From contig OX638375.1 of assembly GCA_951813575.1 (NCBI GenBank), positions 434,001-498,000 on the forward strand: a stretch of 64,000 bases of DNA. Direction: 5' to 3'. The notes beneath the pieces were generated by a model. It searched no databases, was not told the DNA's origin, and saw nothing but the letters and a program-made list of their open reading frames with translations. Position 1 is the stretch's first letter, and every line of letters begins with the position of its first letter. The translations under genes and the position numbers were made by a program. The stretch comes from Candidatus Binatia bacterium (GTDB lineage: Bacteria; Desulfobacterota; Binatia; UBA9968; JAJDTQ01). Shown here piece after piece: positions 27,030 to 37,139 of the stretch.

Positions 27030-29399
27030 CTACAGGTCCCCTGCCGTACCGATGGTGAAACCCAGAACCTCTTTGTCGTCCGTCGGCTTCGCATTGAGGG
27101 GGACTGCCCAACTCAGTCTGATCGGACCGATGGGCGACAGCCACTGGGTGCCCACGCCCACCGACCGCCTGAGAGCCTTGATGTCGATGTTCTGCGACGT
27201 TCCGAACGCCTGCCCCTGATCGAAGAACAGGGAGCCCCTGAGACCCAATTCGTCAAGGATGGGGAAAAGAAGCTCCGCCTTGGTGAGGAGTTGCTTATTG
27301 CCCCCGATATTGAAGGGGTTCGTGCAATTCGGCGTATTTCTGGGACATTCCCGCGGCCCCAGCGAGCGAAATTCGAACCCTCGCACCGAACCGATGCCGC
27401 CCGCGTAGTAACGTTCGAAAAGGGGCAGTTCCCTGCGCGTCCAGGACGCCGCGTAACCGACCCGGGCCCCGACGGAGAGGGCTATCTTCCTGCCCCACTC
27501 GAAATCCTTGAACACCGGGAAATATCGCGTCATGACGACGTCGCTGCGGATGAACTTGTTGTCTCCGCCGAGTCCCGCGAGTTTTACCGACATCACCGAA
27601 CGCGTTCCCTCGGTGGGCACGAAGAAATGATTTCGCGTGTCGTACGAGAGCGTCGGCGTAACGGCGCTGGTGATGGTTTTTCCGGGTGCGATGCTCAATG
27701 GAGCCGTGGGCTGGACGTCGGTGATCTTGTTGCGGGCCAGGGTGTATCCAATGCCTCCGGCAAGATGGTCGAGAATCGAGAACCGGGGGTCGTCATCGAG
27801 CTCTTCCTGGCGTTGACGGTCTATGCGCCGCCCGACGAAAGGCAGGTTCAGGTAACGAAGGGGCGCGCTGACGTGGGTGGCGAAACCGCTTTGCCGGCTG
27901 TCCCAGGTACTGAACTCGGAGGTGCTGTGGAAGACGTCCAGCTCCAGGTCCACGCGGGTGTCGAACACCCGCGGTTCCACCAGCCCGAGAACGATCTCCT
28001 GATCCGCGTCGCTGAACGACAGCTCCGCCGATGCGCCCCTCCCGGTTCCGAACAGGTTTCGTTCCTCGAGGGACGTCTGAACGGAGAACCCCGTTGCGGT
28101 GCTGTAGCCCGCTCCGATGCTGAAGGTCCCCGTGGGGGCCTCTTCCACGTTGAGGGCGAGATCGACCGTATCCTCCCTGTCGGTCTTCTCGGTCTCCACG
28201 GTCACGTCCTTGAAGAAACCGGTCCGCAGCAGAGCGTTCCGGCTCTCGAGGATCTTCCTCGAGGAATACCTCTCCTTCTCCGCGAACTCCATCTCGCGGC
28301 GAATCACCTTGTCCCTGGTCTTGACGTTTCCCGTGATCTTCACCTGATCGAAGTAGACCAACGGTCCCCGCTTGATCATGAACGTCACGTCCACCAGTCG
28401 GTCGGCGGGTTTCGCCTTGGTAACCGGGGCGATGTCCGCGAAGGCGTATCCCCGGTCGGCGTATCGCCGCCGCAATGCGGTCAGGTCGTTGCGCACCCGG
28501 CTGCCGCGAAAGATCTGCCCGGAAGTCATGCTGACGCGCTCGAGCAATCGCGCCGGATCGCCCACGAGCTCCCCGCCCACCTGTACCACGCCCACCCGAT
28601 AGCGCTCGCCCTCTTCCACCCGGATGACGACCTCCAGCCCGCTGCCGCGGTTCAGGACGATGGGCTCGTCGATCTTGTGATCGATGTAGCCGTTGTCGTA
28701 GTAGAGGGAGGCCAGCAGGGCGATGTCGTTGGTCAGGACATCCGGGTCCAGGCGGCCGCGGCTGGTAAACGGGATGATCCAATCCTCCTTGGTCTGCATG
28801 ACGTCCTTGAGCTCATCCTCGGTAAACCCCTTGTTCCCCTCGAAGGTGATCTTCTTGATCAGGAGCGTCTGGCCCTCCACGATCGCCAGCGTAATGATGG
28901 TCTGATTGTTCTCGTCGGGTGTCAGCGTGTAGTCCACCCGCGTGTTGACATGCCCCGCCTCGCTGTAGAGCCTCAGAACCCTCTGGAGTCCTTCCTGGAG
29001 CCGTCCCGTATCCAGAGCTGTTCGTGGCCTCATTCCCAGGGCCGCCTCGATGTCCTCCGTCGACACCTGGTCGTTGCCGAGGATCTCCACCCCCTTGACG
29101 TAGGGCCGCTCCGCAACCGTATAGGTGAGGACTCCGTCCGAGGAGAACTCGACGGTCACGTCGTCGAAGAAACCCATCCGGTAGATCGCCTTGACATCCC
29201 GATCCACGACCTCGGGGTCGAAAGGTTGCCCCGCCTGAGCCTGAATGCTCAGGCGGATGGCGTCCTCCTCGATTCGAAGGTGCCCCTGGACGCGGACTTC
29301 GTTGACCACGGAGGCGGCCGCAAAAATACCTTGCCATCCCGCAAGCCACCACGCGGCGGTCAGCAGGATCGCCGCAATTTTCCGGTCGGTTACAAGCAC
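27030..29399 (-). CDS. bamA: Outer membrane protein assembly factor BamA
   Basis: A roughly 789-residue Omp85 protein that inserts beta-barrels into the outer membrane. A signal peptide (AAILLTAAWWLAGWQGIFAAA) is followed by five POTRA-like repeats to about residue 400, then a 16-strand barrel. The conserved loop-6 motif is GGIGSVRGFEFRSLGPR near residue 667. The GTG at 29399 gives a normal signal peptide; a TTG at 29447 is possible but adds a long positively charged lead. The C-terminus ends GFTIGTAGDL rather than in an aromatic residue, which is unusual. It lies between lolD and skp. Confidence 0.92.
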   Translation of the reverse strand: MLVTDRKIAAILLTAAWWLAGWQGIFAAASVVNEVRVQGHLRIEEDAIRLSIQAQAGQPFDPEVVDRDVKAIYRMGFFDDVTVEFSSDGVLTYTVAERPYVKGVEILGNDQVSTEDIEAALGMRPRTALDTGRLQEGLQRVLRLYSEAGHVNTRVDYTLTPDENNQTIITLAIVEGQTLLIKKITFEGNKGFTEDELKDVMQTKEDWIIPFTSRGRLDPDVLTNDIALLASLYYDNGYIDHKIDEPIVLNRGSGLEVVIRVEEGERYRVGVVQVGGELVGDPARLLERVSMTSGQIFRGSRVRNDLTALRRRYADRGYAFADIAPVTKAKPADRLVDVTFMIKRGPLVYFDQVKITGNVKTRDKVIRREMEFAEKERYSSRKILESRNALLRTGFFKDVTVETEKTDREDTVDLALNVEEAPTGTFSIGAGYSTATGFSVQTSLEERNLFGTGRGASAELSFSDADQEIVLGLVEPRVFDTRVDLELDVFHSTSEFSTWDSRQSGFATHVSAPLRYLNLPFVGRRIDRQRQEELDDDPRFSILDHLAGGIGYTLARNKITDVQPTAPLSIAPGKTITSAVTPTLSYDTRNHFFVPTEGTRSVMSVKLAGLGGDNKFIRSDVVMTRYFPVFKDFEWGRKIALSVGARVGYAASWTRRELPLFERYYAGGIGSVRGFEFRSLGPRECPRNTPNCTNPFNIGGNKQLLTKAELLFPILDELGLRGSLFFDQGQAFGTSQNIDIKALRRSVGVGTQWLSPIGPIRLSWAVPLNAKPTDDKEVLGFTIGTAGDL

Positions 29400-29516
29400 T
29401 GGTTCAATATACCGATAAGACTTGAGTTTCTCTTTTCCTGCTAACAAGTTACCACGCCGTTGTAAAGCATCGAACGCGCATGCGGCCTTGTTCGCGGCGC
29501 CGTCCGGGCGTGCCGG

Positions 29517-30200
29517 TCAATCCGCCGACGGGAACAGCCGACCGTCGCGCAACTCGAGCTGCCGGCTCATCCGCCGGGCCAACTGCCGGTTGTGAGTGGT
29601 TACGACGAGGGCAAGTCCGCGCGTCTCGTTCAACTCGCAGAGGAGGTCCTCGATCTCGCCCCCGGTGGCCGGGTCGAGGTTCCCGGTGGGTTCGTCGGCC
29701 AGCATGAGCCGGGGCTCGAGAATCAGGGAACGCGCGATGGCCACCCGTTGTTGTTCGCCGCCCGACAACTCACCCGGCCGGTGTCCGAGCCGTTCCGCGA
29801 GGCCCACGGTCTCCAGCAGTTCGCCGGCGGACCGCCGCGCCCGGGCCTGGTCCCATCGCGCGATGAGCGCGGGCATCATCACGTTCTCGAGCGCGTTGAA
29901 ATCAGGCAGCAGGTGATGGAACTGGAAGATGAAGCCGATGGTCCGGTTGCGGAAACGCGAAAGCTCGTCGTCGTTCCAGCCGGTGACATCGTGTCCCTCG
30001 TAGCGCAACGTCCCCCGGTCGGGGCGTTCCAGCGTCCCGATGGTGTACAGGAGGGTGCTCTTGCCGACTCCCGATTCACCGGTAATCGCCAGCCGCTCGC
30101 CGCGGCCCAACGACAGATCCAGATTCCGCAGAACGTCCACCCGGCGCTCGCCGCCGGCGTAGGACTTGCTCAGTCCGGATATCTCCACCAGGACCGACAT
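29517..30200 (-). CDS. lolD: Lipoprotein-releasing system ATP-binding protein
   Basis: A 227-residue ABC ATPase that powers extraction of lipoproteins from the inner membrane. Walker A is [11 protein letters not shown] near residue 39, the signature [15 protein letters not shown] near 143 and Walker [13 protein letters not shown] near 163. The family's [23 protein letters not shown] segment, with the Q-loop and LolD-type FHHLLPDF, supports LolD over FtsE or MacB. It lies 6 bp after the permease gene and 69 bp before bamA. Confidence 0.92.
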   Translation of the reverse strand: MSVLVEISGLSKSYAGGERRVDVLRNLDLSLGRGERLAITGESGVGKSTLLYTIGTLERPDRGTLRYEGHDVTGWNDDELSRFRNRTIGFIFQFHHLLPDFNALENVMMPALIARWDQARARRSAGELLETVGLAERLGHRPGELSGGEQQRVAIARSLILEPRLMLADEPTGNLDPATGGEIEDLLCELNETRGLALVVTTHNRQLARRMSRQLELRDGRLFPSAD

Positions 30201-30206
30201 GCGACG

Positions 30207-31451
30207 CTACTCGTACCGGATGACATCCACGGGATGCAGCTTGGTCGCCTGTCGCGCCGGATAGATGCTGGCGAGGACGCAGATGCTGAAGGAAGCCAGC
30301 GCCACCAGCCCGAAATACAGGGGCGAAATGCTCACCGGCACCGTGGAGACGAGAAACACGTCATCAGGCAACTCGATGAACTGGTAACGCTGGATCAAAA
30401 GGGCCAACCCATAGCCGGCCACGACCCCGGCCACGGTGCCCACCGCCCCGATGATCCAGCCCTTGATGAGGAAGATCAGGCGGATACTGCTCCTGGACGC
30501 ACCCATGGATCGCAACACGCCGATATCCTTGCGTTTCTCCATAACGACCATGATCAGGGTCGAGACGATGTTGAAGGCCGCGATCAGCACCATCAGCAAC
30601 AGTACGAGAAAGTACACGGTCTTCTCCAGCCGCAACGCGGCGAAGAGGTTGGGCCAGAGACGCGACCAGTCCTCTACCAGATAGGTGGAGCCCACCCACT
30701 TCTGAATGTCCGCGGCAACCGCTCCGGCGGTGGCCACGTCCGCCACCGTGATCTCGATGCTCGTGGCCACGTCATCCACGCCGAAGAAATCCTGCGCGTC
30801 CGTCAGGTTCATGAACACCAGACCGCTGTCGTACTCGCGCATGCCCGAGTCGAAGATGCCGGTGATCGCGAAACGCCTGATGCGCGGAATGATGCCCACC
30901 GCGGTGGGGCTGCCGATGGGCGACACCGCCTGCAGCGCATCCCCCTTGCCCACACCGAGCCGGCCGGCCAGCCGGTCCCCGACGATGATGCCGGGCAGGT
31001 GCAGATCCCGTCCGTTGATCCTCGCCGGCGTCCGGGACCCGAGATCGCGAAGTCCCCCCTCCTTCAGGTACTTTCCCAGGTCCACGTGGGAGCGTTCCGG
31101 GTCGACCCCACGGACCACCGCGCCCGTTACCCGATTCCCGGACGTGAGAATGATCTGCCCGCTGAGGGACGGAGCGGCGGCGGTCACGTCGTCGCGGCCT
31201 TCCAGGCGCCTGGCGAGCGCATCGTATCCGGTCAGGTAGGTGGCCGGCTTGACCAGCAGGACGTGCGCGTTCAGACCGAGGAGCCGGTCCCGAAGCACTT
31301 CCTCGAAGCCCGTCATCACCGCGATCACGACGTTGAGAGTGACCACGGCGATCATGACGCCCAGGACGGAGATCAGGGTTAGCAGGGAAATGAACCGTTC
31401 GCTGCGGCGTGCCCGAAGATAGCGCAGTCCTACGAACAATTCGTAACGCAT
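30207..31451 (-). CDS. Lipoprotein-releasing ABC transporter permease (LolC/LolE)
   Basis: A 414-residue permease with four transmembrane helices and a large periplasmic MacB-PCD-like domain between helices 1 and 2. The N-terminus (ELFVGLRYLRARRSERFISLLTLISVLGVMIAV) is the LolC/E signature. The coupling region LRSMGASRSSIRLIFLIKGWIIG and the final LHPVDVIRYE follow. Only one permease gene is present, so the transporter is probably a homodimer as in other non-enteric bacteria with a LolCE fusion-type system. It starts 2 bp after lysS and is 6 bp from lolD. Confidence 0.92.
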   Translation of the reverse strand: MRYELFVGLRYLRARRSERFISLLTLISVLGVMIAVVTLNVVIAVMTGFEEVLRDRLLGLNAHVLLVKPATYLTGYDALARRLEGRDDVTAAAPSLSGQIILTSGNRVTGAVVRGVDPERSHVDLGKYLKEGGLRDLGSRTPARINGRDLHLPGIIVGDRLAGRLGVGKGDALQAVSPIGSPTAVGIIPRIRRFAITGIFDSGMREYDSGLVFMNLTDAQDFFGVDDVATSIEITVADVATAGAVAADIQKWVGSTYLVEDWSRLWPNLFAALRLEKTVYFLVLLLMVLIAAFNIVSTLIMVVMEKRKDIGVLRSMGASRSSIRLIFLIKGWIIGAVGTVAGVVAGYGLALLIQRYQFIELPDDVFLVSTVPVSISPLYFGLVALASFSICVLASIYPARQATKLHPVDVIRYE

Positions 31452-31453
31452 GT

Positions 31454-32935
31454 TCAGGAGCGGAGGAGCGGGAAAAGGATCACGTCGCGGATCGAGGCCG
31501 AATCCGTCAGCAGCATCACCAGTCGATCGATGCCGATGCCCTCTCCGGCGGCCGGAGGCATGGCGTATTCCAGCGCGCGCACGTAATCTTCATCGACCTC
31601 GCAGGCAGTGTCGTCGCCGGCCCGCCTGGCGGCGGCCTGTTCCTCGAACCGGCGCTGCTGGTCCTCGGGATCGTTCAGCTCGGAAAATGCGTTGGCCAAC
31701 TCCCGTCCGCCGATGAAGAGCTCGAAGCGGTCGACGAACTGCGGGTCGTCGTCGTTCCGTCGCGCCAGAGGAGAGACCTCCAGGGGATAGTCCAGCACGA
31801 ACGTGGGCTGGATGAGCCGCGGCTCCACCAACTGCTCGAAGAGCTCCACCAACAGCTTGCCCCGGCCCAGCCTGGGATCGACCTGGAGCCCGAGCTTGTC
31901 CGCGACCCTCAACAGATCGGGCAACGTTTCCAGCGCCGATTCCTCCACACCGGCGGCCCGGGCCACGCCTGCCGTCAGCGAGAGCCGCTCCCAGGGAGGT
32001 TCCAGACTCACTTCCCGGCCGCCGCAAGGAATCCGCAGGTTTCCGCGGATCTCTTTCGCCAACATCACGAAGAGGTCCTCGGTGAGTGACATCATGTCCT
32101 CGTAGTCCGCGTAGGCCTGATAGAGCTCGAGCATGGTAAACTCGGGGTTGTGGCGCGTGGAAAGGCCTTCGTTGCGGAAGTTGCGGTTCAACTCGAACAC
32201 GCGGTCGAAGCCGCCCACCAACAGCCTCTTGAGAAACAGCTCCGGCGCCACCCGCAGGTAGAGGTCCAGGTCCAGGGCGTTGTGGTGGGTGACGAAAGGC
32301 CTGGCAGCGGCGCCGCCGGCCATCGGCTGCATCATCGGAGTCTCGACCTCGAGGAAGCCGCGTTGCCGGAGGAACTCGCGCACGAATCCGATGATCCGTG
32401 ACCGGCTGCGGAACACCTCGCGGACCTCGGGATTGACCATCAGGTCCACGTAGCGCTGCCGGTAGCGCGTCTCCACGTCCTTCAGGCCGTGCCACTTCTC
32501 GGGCAACGGCCGGATGCACTTGGTCAACAGCGTGACTTCTCCGGCCTGGATGGTGAGCTCGTCGGTGCGGGTCCGGAAGAGACGGCCGCGCACTCCGGCG
32601 ATGTCGCCCACGTCCAGGGAACGGACCCGTTCGTAGGCTTCATCCCCCAGCCCGTCCTTGCGCGCGTAGACCTGCAGCCGCCCGGTAGCATCCTCGATCT
32701 CGAAGAACGCCGCCTTGCCGTGGGGTCGGAAGGCTCTTATCCGGCCCGCCAGCGCGAACTCGTCCGACAAGGCTTCCAGCTCCTGCGGATCGAGATCGCC
32801 GGAGCGGTCACGGATGGCCTGGACGGTGTGACTGGGACGAAAGTCATTGCGGAATGCCAGGCGGCGGTCCGGCCCCAACTGCGCCAACTTGTCGCGGCGC
32901 ACCTTGATCTGCTCGTGCTCGTTGACTTCGTCCAT
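31454..32935 (-). CDS. lysS: Lysyl-tRNA synthetase, class II
   Basis: A 493-residue class II synthetase. The N-terminal OB-fold anticodon-binding domain lies at about residues 45-150 ([21 protein letters not shown]). Motif 1 is [15 protein letters not shown]. Motif 2 is [15 protein letters not shown] followed by [11 protein letters not shown]. Motif 3 is [23 protein letters not shown] at the C-terminus. The ATG at 32935 was chosen for its match to the family N-terminus. It lies in a continuous run between sufT (26 bp upstream) and the Lol permease (2 bp downstream), so it may be co-expressed with both. Confidence 0.94.
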   Translation of the reverse strand: MDEVNEHEQIKVRRDKLAQLGPDRRLAFRNDFRPSHTVQAIRDRSGDLDPQELEALSDEFALAGRIRAFRPHGKAAFFEIEDATGRLQVYARKDGLGDEAYERVRSLDVGDIAGVRGRLFRTRTDELTIQAGEVTLLTKCIRPLPEKWHGLKDVETRYRQRYVDLMVNPEVREVFRSRSRIIGFVREFLRQRGFLEVETPMMQPMAGGAAARPFVTHHNALDLDLYLRVAPELFLKRLLVGGFDRVFELNRNFRNEGLSTRHNPEFTMLELYQAYADYEDMMSLTEDLFVMLAKEIRGNLRIPCGGREVSLEPPWERLSLTAGVARAAGVEESALETLPDLLRVADKLGLQVDPRLGRGKLLVELFEQLVEPRLIQPTFVLDYPLEVSPLARRNDDDPQFVDRFELFIGGRELANAFSELNDPEDQQRRFEEQAAARRAGDDTACEVDEDYVRALEYAMPPAAGEGIGIDRLVMLLTDSASIRDVILFPLLRS

Positions 32936-32961
32936 CGTGATGTGAGACGGGTTCCGCGGTG

Positions 32962-33285
32962 TCACAGCATGCCGAGCTGCAGCTTGGCGGCGTCCGACAT
33001 GCGGCTGGGGTCCCAAGGGGGCTCCCAGACGATCTCCACGTGGACGTCCTTGACCCCGTCCACCGACCGGGCCTTCTCCTCCACCTCCATGGGAAGCGAT
33101 TGGGCGGCGGGGCAGTTCGGCGCGGTCAGGGTCATGGAGACGGACACGTTGCCGAGGGGATCCACCTCCACCCCATAGATCAACCCCATTTCATAGATGT
33201 TGACGGGAACCTCGGGATCGTAGCATGTCTGCAACGCCTCGATCACCCGCCCTTCCATGTCTTTCTGATCCGCGACGGTTTCCAC
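32962..33285 (-). CDS. sufT: MIP18/DUF59 family Fe-S assembly protein SufT
   Basis: A 107-residue DUF59-domain protein that helps mature Fe-S proteins. The conserved opening [20 protein letters not shown] and the cysteine-containing [19 protein letters not shown] segment are typical, and the C-terminal [20 protein letters not shown] is the family end. It follows sufU by 16 bp as the last gene of the suf set before lysS. Length is normal. Its exact step in cluster transfer is not settled for the family. Confidence 0.92.
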   Translation of the reverse strand: METVADQKDMEGRVIEALQTCYDPEVPVNIYEMGLIYGVEVDPLGNVSVSMTLTAPNCPAAQSLPMEVEEKARSVDGVKDVHVEIVWEPPWDPSRMSDAAKLQLGML

Positions 33286-33301
33286 CAGAAGTCTCGCTCC
33301 C

Positions 33302-33754
33302 CTATTCGGTGCTTACGGCCTGTGCGTCACCCTCCAAGGCCGCGCGCAACGTGTGCCACGCCAGCGTAGCGCACTTGACCCGGGCCGGATAGTGCCGCAC
33401 CCCCGCGAACGCCGCCAGTTTGCCCATTTCCGGGGGGTGCGACGCCGGACCGTCATCAACCGCCACCATTTGATGAAAGCGCTCGAAGAGGTTCCTGGCG
33501 TCGCCGCAGGTGCGCCCCTTCAGGCTTTCGGTCATGACCGACGCCGAGGCGATGGAAATGGCGCAACCCGTACCTTCGAAGCGGATTTCCTTCACTTCTT
33601 CGTCTTCCACGCGCAGGTGAACGGCAACCTTGTCGCCGCACAGCGGGTTGACCCCCCGGGCGCTTCGATTGGCCTCCGTCAGCGAGCCGAAATTGCGGGG
33701 CCGGCGGTTATGGTCCAGAATCAGCTCCTGGTAGAGATCCGTGAGATCAGACAC
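33302..33754 (-). CDS. sufU: SufU-type Fe-S cluster assembly scaffold/sulfur acceptor
   Basis: A 150-residue NifU/IscU-like protein of the SufU type, which accepts sulfur from SufS through a zinc-bound cysteine. Conserved ligands are seen in NPLCGDKV (Cys and Asp), GTGCAISIASASVM, and YPARVKCATLAWHTL. The insertion after GTGCAIS (MTESLKGRTCGDARNLFERFHQM) distinguishes SufU from IscU. The GTG start at 33754 overlaps the sufS end by 8 bp; the upstream open frame is a shadow of sufS. It precedes sufT by 16 bp. Confidence 0.92.
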   Translation of the reverse strand: MSDLTDLYQELILDHNRRPRNFGSLTEANRSARGVNPLCGDKVAVHLRVEDEEVKEIRFEGTGCAISIASASVMTESLKGRTCGDARNLFERFHQMVAVDDGPASHPPEMGKLAAFAGVRHYPARVKCATLAWHTLRAALEGDAQAVSTE

Positions 33755-35015
33755 GGGCGAATATCCTCCGTACCTTCTCCAGCCCGTCCGCGAGGACGTC
33801 CACCTCGGCCTCGGTGTTGTAGCAGGCGAAGGACGCCCGGACGGTGGCGGGGACGCCAAACCGATCCATCACCGGCATGGCGCAGTGATGCCCCGTCCTC
33901 ACCGCGATTCCTTCCTGGTCGAGGATGGTGCCGACGTCGTGGGCGTGGACGTCGCCGAGAACGAACGAAACCAGCGACGCCCGGCGTTCGGGCGTTCCCA
34001 CCAGCCGCACGCCGGCAACGCTCCGCAGCCGTTCCACGGCATAGGCGACCACCCGGTCCTCGTGTGCGGCCACCGCCTCCACTCCCAGGTTCGTGAGATA
34101 TCCCACCGCCGCCCCCAGACCGATGACCCCGGCGATATGAGGGGTGCCGGCCTCGAACTTGTAAGGCAGCGCGTTGTATTCGGTATGCTCGAAGCTGACC
34201 GACAGGATCATGTCGCCACCGCCCTGGTAGGGCGGCATGTCCTCCAGCAGAGCGGCCTTGCCGTACAGCACGCCGATGCCGGTGGGCCCGTAGAGCTTGT
34301 GGCCGGAAAAAGCGTAGAAATCGCAATCGAGGTCCCGGACGTCCACGTTGGCGTGCGGGGCGCCCTGGGCGCCGTCGACCAGCACCGGAGCGCCGGCCGC
34401 GTGGGCCTCCGCGATCATCTCCTTGATGGGATTTACGGTGCCGAGAGCATTGGAGACATGGGGCAGGGCCACCATGCGGGTCTTGTCGCTCAACATGCGG
34501 CGGTACTCGTCCATCACGATGTCGCCGTCGTCGTCCACCGGGATGACCCTCAGGACGGCTCCCTTCTCCTGGCAGATGAGCTGCCAGGGGACGATGTTGG
34601 AGTGGTGTTCCATGGCCGAGATGACGACCTCGTCCCCGGGGCGTAGACGGCTCCCGCCGTAACAGCGCGCCACGAGATTGATAGCCTCGGTGGTGCCCCG
34701 CACGAACACGATCTCCCGCTCCTCCGCGGCGTTGAGAAATCCCTTGACGGTGGACCTGGCATCCTCGTAGGCACGCGTGGCGATCTCGCTCAGCCGGTGC
34801 ACGCCTCGATGGATGTTGGAGTTTTCGGTCTCGTAGTACCGCGCGAGCCGCTGGATCACCGCCCGCGGCTTCTGGGCGGTGGCGGCATTGTCCAGGTAGA
34901 CCAGGGGTTTCCCGTGGACGGTTTCGCCCAGGACCGGGAAATCTTCCCGCACGCGGGCCACGTCATACGAGTCGTCCGCGCTTTTCCACTCCGCCGTCTT
35001 GATCTGCTGTTTCAT
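33747..35015 (-). CDS. sufS: Cysteine desulfurase SufS
   Basis: A 422-residue PLP enzyme of the group II cysteine desulfurases, which supplies sulfur to Fe-S clusters. Motifs seen are LVYLDNAATAQKP at the start, SAMEHHSNIVPWQ, the PLP lysine in FSGHKLYGPTGIGVLYGK (about residue 230) and the catalytic cysteine in RTGHHCAMPVMDRFGV (about 370). The ATG at 35015 is preferred to the TTG two codons earlier. It lies 19 bp after sufD and overlaps sufU by 8 bp. Confidence 0.94.
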   Translation of the reverse strand: MKQQIKTAEWKSADDSYDVARVREDFPVLGETVHGKPLVYLDNAATAQKPRAVIQRLARYYETENSNIHRGVHRLSEIATRAYEDARSTVKGFLNAAEEREIVFVRGTTEAINLVARCYGGSRLRPGDEVVISAMEHHSNIVPWQLICQEKGAVLRVIPVDDDGDIVMDEYRRMLSDKTRMVALPHVSNALGTVNPIKEMIAEAHAAGAPVLVDGAQGAPHANVDVRDLDCDFYAFSGHKLYGPTGIGVLYGKAALLEDMPPYQGGGDMILSVSFEHTEYNALPYKFEAGTPHIAGVIGLGAAVGYLTNLGVEAVAAHEDRVVAYAVERLRSVAGVRLVGTPERRASLVSFVLGDVHAHDVGTILDQEGIAVRTGHHCAMPVMDRFGVPATVRASFACYNTEAEVDVLADGLEKVRRIFARV

Positions 35016-35034
35016 GGGCAATTACGCGGACCGC

Positions 35035-36342
35035 TCAGGCCTCCAGCTCGGAGAACACCTGGGCGGTCAACCCGTCCTTGAGCAGCTCGATGGCGATGCC
35101 GTCGAGAATCTCGCTGGCGAACCCGTGAACCAGCAGCTTCCTGGCCACCGCCGGGTCCAGCCCCCTCGACCGCAGGTAGAACAACTCGTCCTCCTCGAGC
35201 TGTCCGATGGTGGTGCCGTGGGAGCAGCGGACGTCGTCCGCCAGGATCTCCAGTTGCGGCTTGCTGTCGATCTCCGCGTCCCGGGACAAGATCAAGTTCT
35301 TGTTGGACTGACGGGCGTCGGTCTTTTGGGCCTCCTCGTGCACCACGATCTTGCCGTTGAATACCGCCCGCGCCCGGTCGTTCAATACGCCCTTGTAGAG
35401 CTCCCGGCTGGTGCCGTGGGGCTTCGCGTGCTCGATGACGGTGCGGCTGTCCACGTGCTGCCGTCCTCCGGCCACGTAGAGGCCCTGGAGTTGGCAATCG
35501 GCGCCCTCGCCGTCGAGCCGGGCGTTGATCTCGACCCGGGTGATGGCGCCACCGGAGGTGACCGAATGAGACCGGTAGCGGCTGTTCCGCGCCTGATAGA
35601 CTTGCACCGTGCCGATATGGAACGCCTTCTCGCCCTGCCGCAGCAACCGGTAGTGGTCCAGGACCGCATCTTCCTCCAGCACGATCTCGGTGACGGCGTT
35701 GGTGCAGCAGGTGTCCGCATCCGATCCGGTGTAGGTCTCCACCAGCGTGAGCCGGCTGCCGGCCCCCACCACAACCAGCGTCCGCGGGTGAGCGATGCGG
35801 TTCCGCGCCTCTCCCGAAGGAGCCGGGAACGCCAGGTGGACGGGCTTGTCCAGGGTCCGGCCCGGATCCAGCCTGACGGCCGCGCCGTCCTCCATGAAGG
35901 CGGTATTCAAGGCCCGGAACGCATGGTCCTCGTAGTCGGCGTGACGTGCCAGGTGGGACTCGACCCATGGCAAACGCGCATCCACGGCATCGGCCAACGG
36001 ACCGATGAAGACCCCGTCACTCCTGGCGCCACCGGCGCCGTTGCCGGTGCCCGGAAAGGCCAGCTCGTAGCGATCCCATCCGGCGGCGGCGAAGGGGGCA
36101 GGGCTCCGGACCGTGTCCGCGCCCGAAGAGTCCGCGATGCGCAGGGGGGCTTTCCGGACGGCCTCGACGCTCGTGTATTTCCACTCTTCGTCCCGGGTGG
36201 ACGGAAAACCCAGCGCACGGAAGCGCTTCATCGCACGGTTGCGCAAATCGGCAAGCCACGCGCCCCCGTTCGACGACACCCGTGCCGTGAGCTTCTCGAA
36301 ATCCTCGAGGTAGCCCTGCTCCTCGGCGCCCCTTTCCATCAT
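35035..36342 (-). CDS. sufD: Fe-S cluster assembly protein SufD
   Basis: A 435-residue SufD subunit that pairs with SufB and SufC in the SUF scaffold. The N-terminus contains FPSTRDEEWKYTSVEAVRKAPL, a family hallmark. The beta-helix core (about 150-380) includes VEINARLDGEGADCQLQGLYVAGG and RSNKNLIL-like segments (SNKNLILSRDAEIDSKPQLEI) followed by DVRCSHGTTIGQLEEDELFYL with the conserved histidine. It overlaps sufC by 4 bp and is 19 bp from sufS. Confidence 0.93.
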   Translation of the reverse strand: MMERGAEEQGYLEDFEKLTARVSSNGGAWLADLRNRAMKRFRALGFPSTRDEEWKYTSVEAVRKAPLRIADSSGADTVRSPAPFAAAGWDRYELAFPGTGNGAGGARSDGVFIGPLADAVDARLPWVESHLARHADYEDHAFRALNTAFMEDGAAVRLDPGRTLDKPVHLAFPAPSGEARNRIAHPRTLVVVGAGSRLTLVETYTGSDADTCCTNAVTEIVLEEDAVLDHYRLLRQGEKAFHIGTVQVYQARNSRYRSHSVTSGGAITRVEINARLDGEGADCQLQGLYVAGGRQHVDSRTVIEHAKPHGTSRELYKGVLNDRARAVFNGKIVVHEEAQKTDARQSNKNLILSRDAEIDSKPQLEILADDVRCSHGTTIGQLEEDELFYLRSRGLDPAVARKLLVHGFASEILDGIAIELLKDGLTAQVFSELEA

Positions 36343-37133
36343 GCCGCGGGACCCCTCTCGCCCAGACCGGAGCCTTCTCCCGCCTCTTCCTCCACCCAGG
36401 CGTAGCCGCTGTCCTCCAGCTGCCGTGCGAGATCCTTGCCGCCCGACTTCACCAACCGTCCGTTCTGGATCACGTGGACGAAGTCGGGCACCACGTAGTC
36501 GAGCAGCCGCTGATAATGGGTCACCAGGATGATCGCCCTTTCGGGGCTGCGGAAAAGATTGATGCCGTGCGCCACCACCTTCAGGGCATCGATGTCGAGT
36601 CCCGAATCGGTCTCGTCCAGGATCGCCAGGGCCGGCTCCAGCATCGTCATCTGGAAGATCTCGGCGCGCTTTTTCTCCCCGCCCGAGAAACCCGCGTTGA
36701 CCGGGCGGCGCAGCAGATCCTCGCCCATCTCCACCGCCTTCATCTTCTCCTGCGCCAGCGCCATGAAATCCACCGCGTCCAGCTCCTCCTCTCCGCGGTG
36801 GGTCCGCACGGCGTTGACCGCGGCCCGCAGGAAGTAAAGGCTGTTCAAGCCGGGAATCTCCACCGGGTACTGGAAACCGAGGAAGACCCCCTCCACCGCG
36901 CGCAGCTCCGGCGCCATGCCCAGCAGGTCCTGCCCCTTGTACAGCACTTCGCCGGCCGTTACCTCGTAGGTGTCGCGGCCCGCCAGCACCTGGGCCAGCG
37001 TGCTCTTGCCGGAGCCGTTGGGCCCCATGATGGCGTGCACTTCCCCCGCTCCCACGGCGAGATCGATGCCGCGGAGAATCTCCTTGCCCTCCACGCGCGC
37101 ATGCAGGTTTCGAACTTCAAGCATCCTTGGCAC
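36339..37133 (-). CDS. sufC: Fe-S cluster assembly ATPase SufC
   Basis: A 264-residue ABC-type ATPase that drives conformational change in the SufBD scaffold. Walker A is GPNGSGKSTL near residue 37, the signature SGGEKKR near 149 and Walker B LAILDETDSGLDIDAL near 168. FLGFQYPVEIPG is the SufC-specific stretch before the helical domain. Either the GTG at 37133 or the ATG three codons later could start it. It is 6 bp after sufB and overlaps sufD by 4 bp. Confidence 0.94.
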   Translation of the reverse strand: MPRMLEVRNLHARVEGKEILRGIDLAVGAGEVHAIMGPNGSGKSTLAQVLAGRDTYEVTAGEVLYKGQDLLGMAPELRAVEGVFLGFQYPVEIPGLNSLYFLRAAVNAVRTHRGEEELDAVDFMALAQEKMKAVEMGEDLLRRPVNAGFSGGEKKRAEIFQMTMLEPALAILDETDSGLDIDALKVVAHGINLFRSPERAIILVTHYQRLLDYVVPDFVHVIQNGRLVKSGGKDLARQLEDSGYAWVEEEAGEGSGLGERGPAA

Positions 37134-37139
37134 CGTTCC

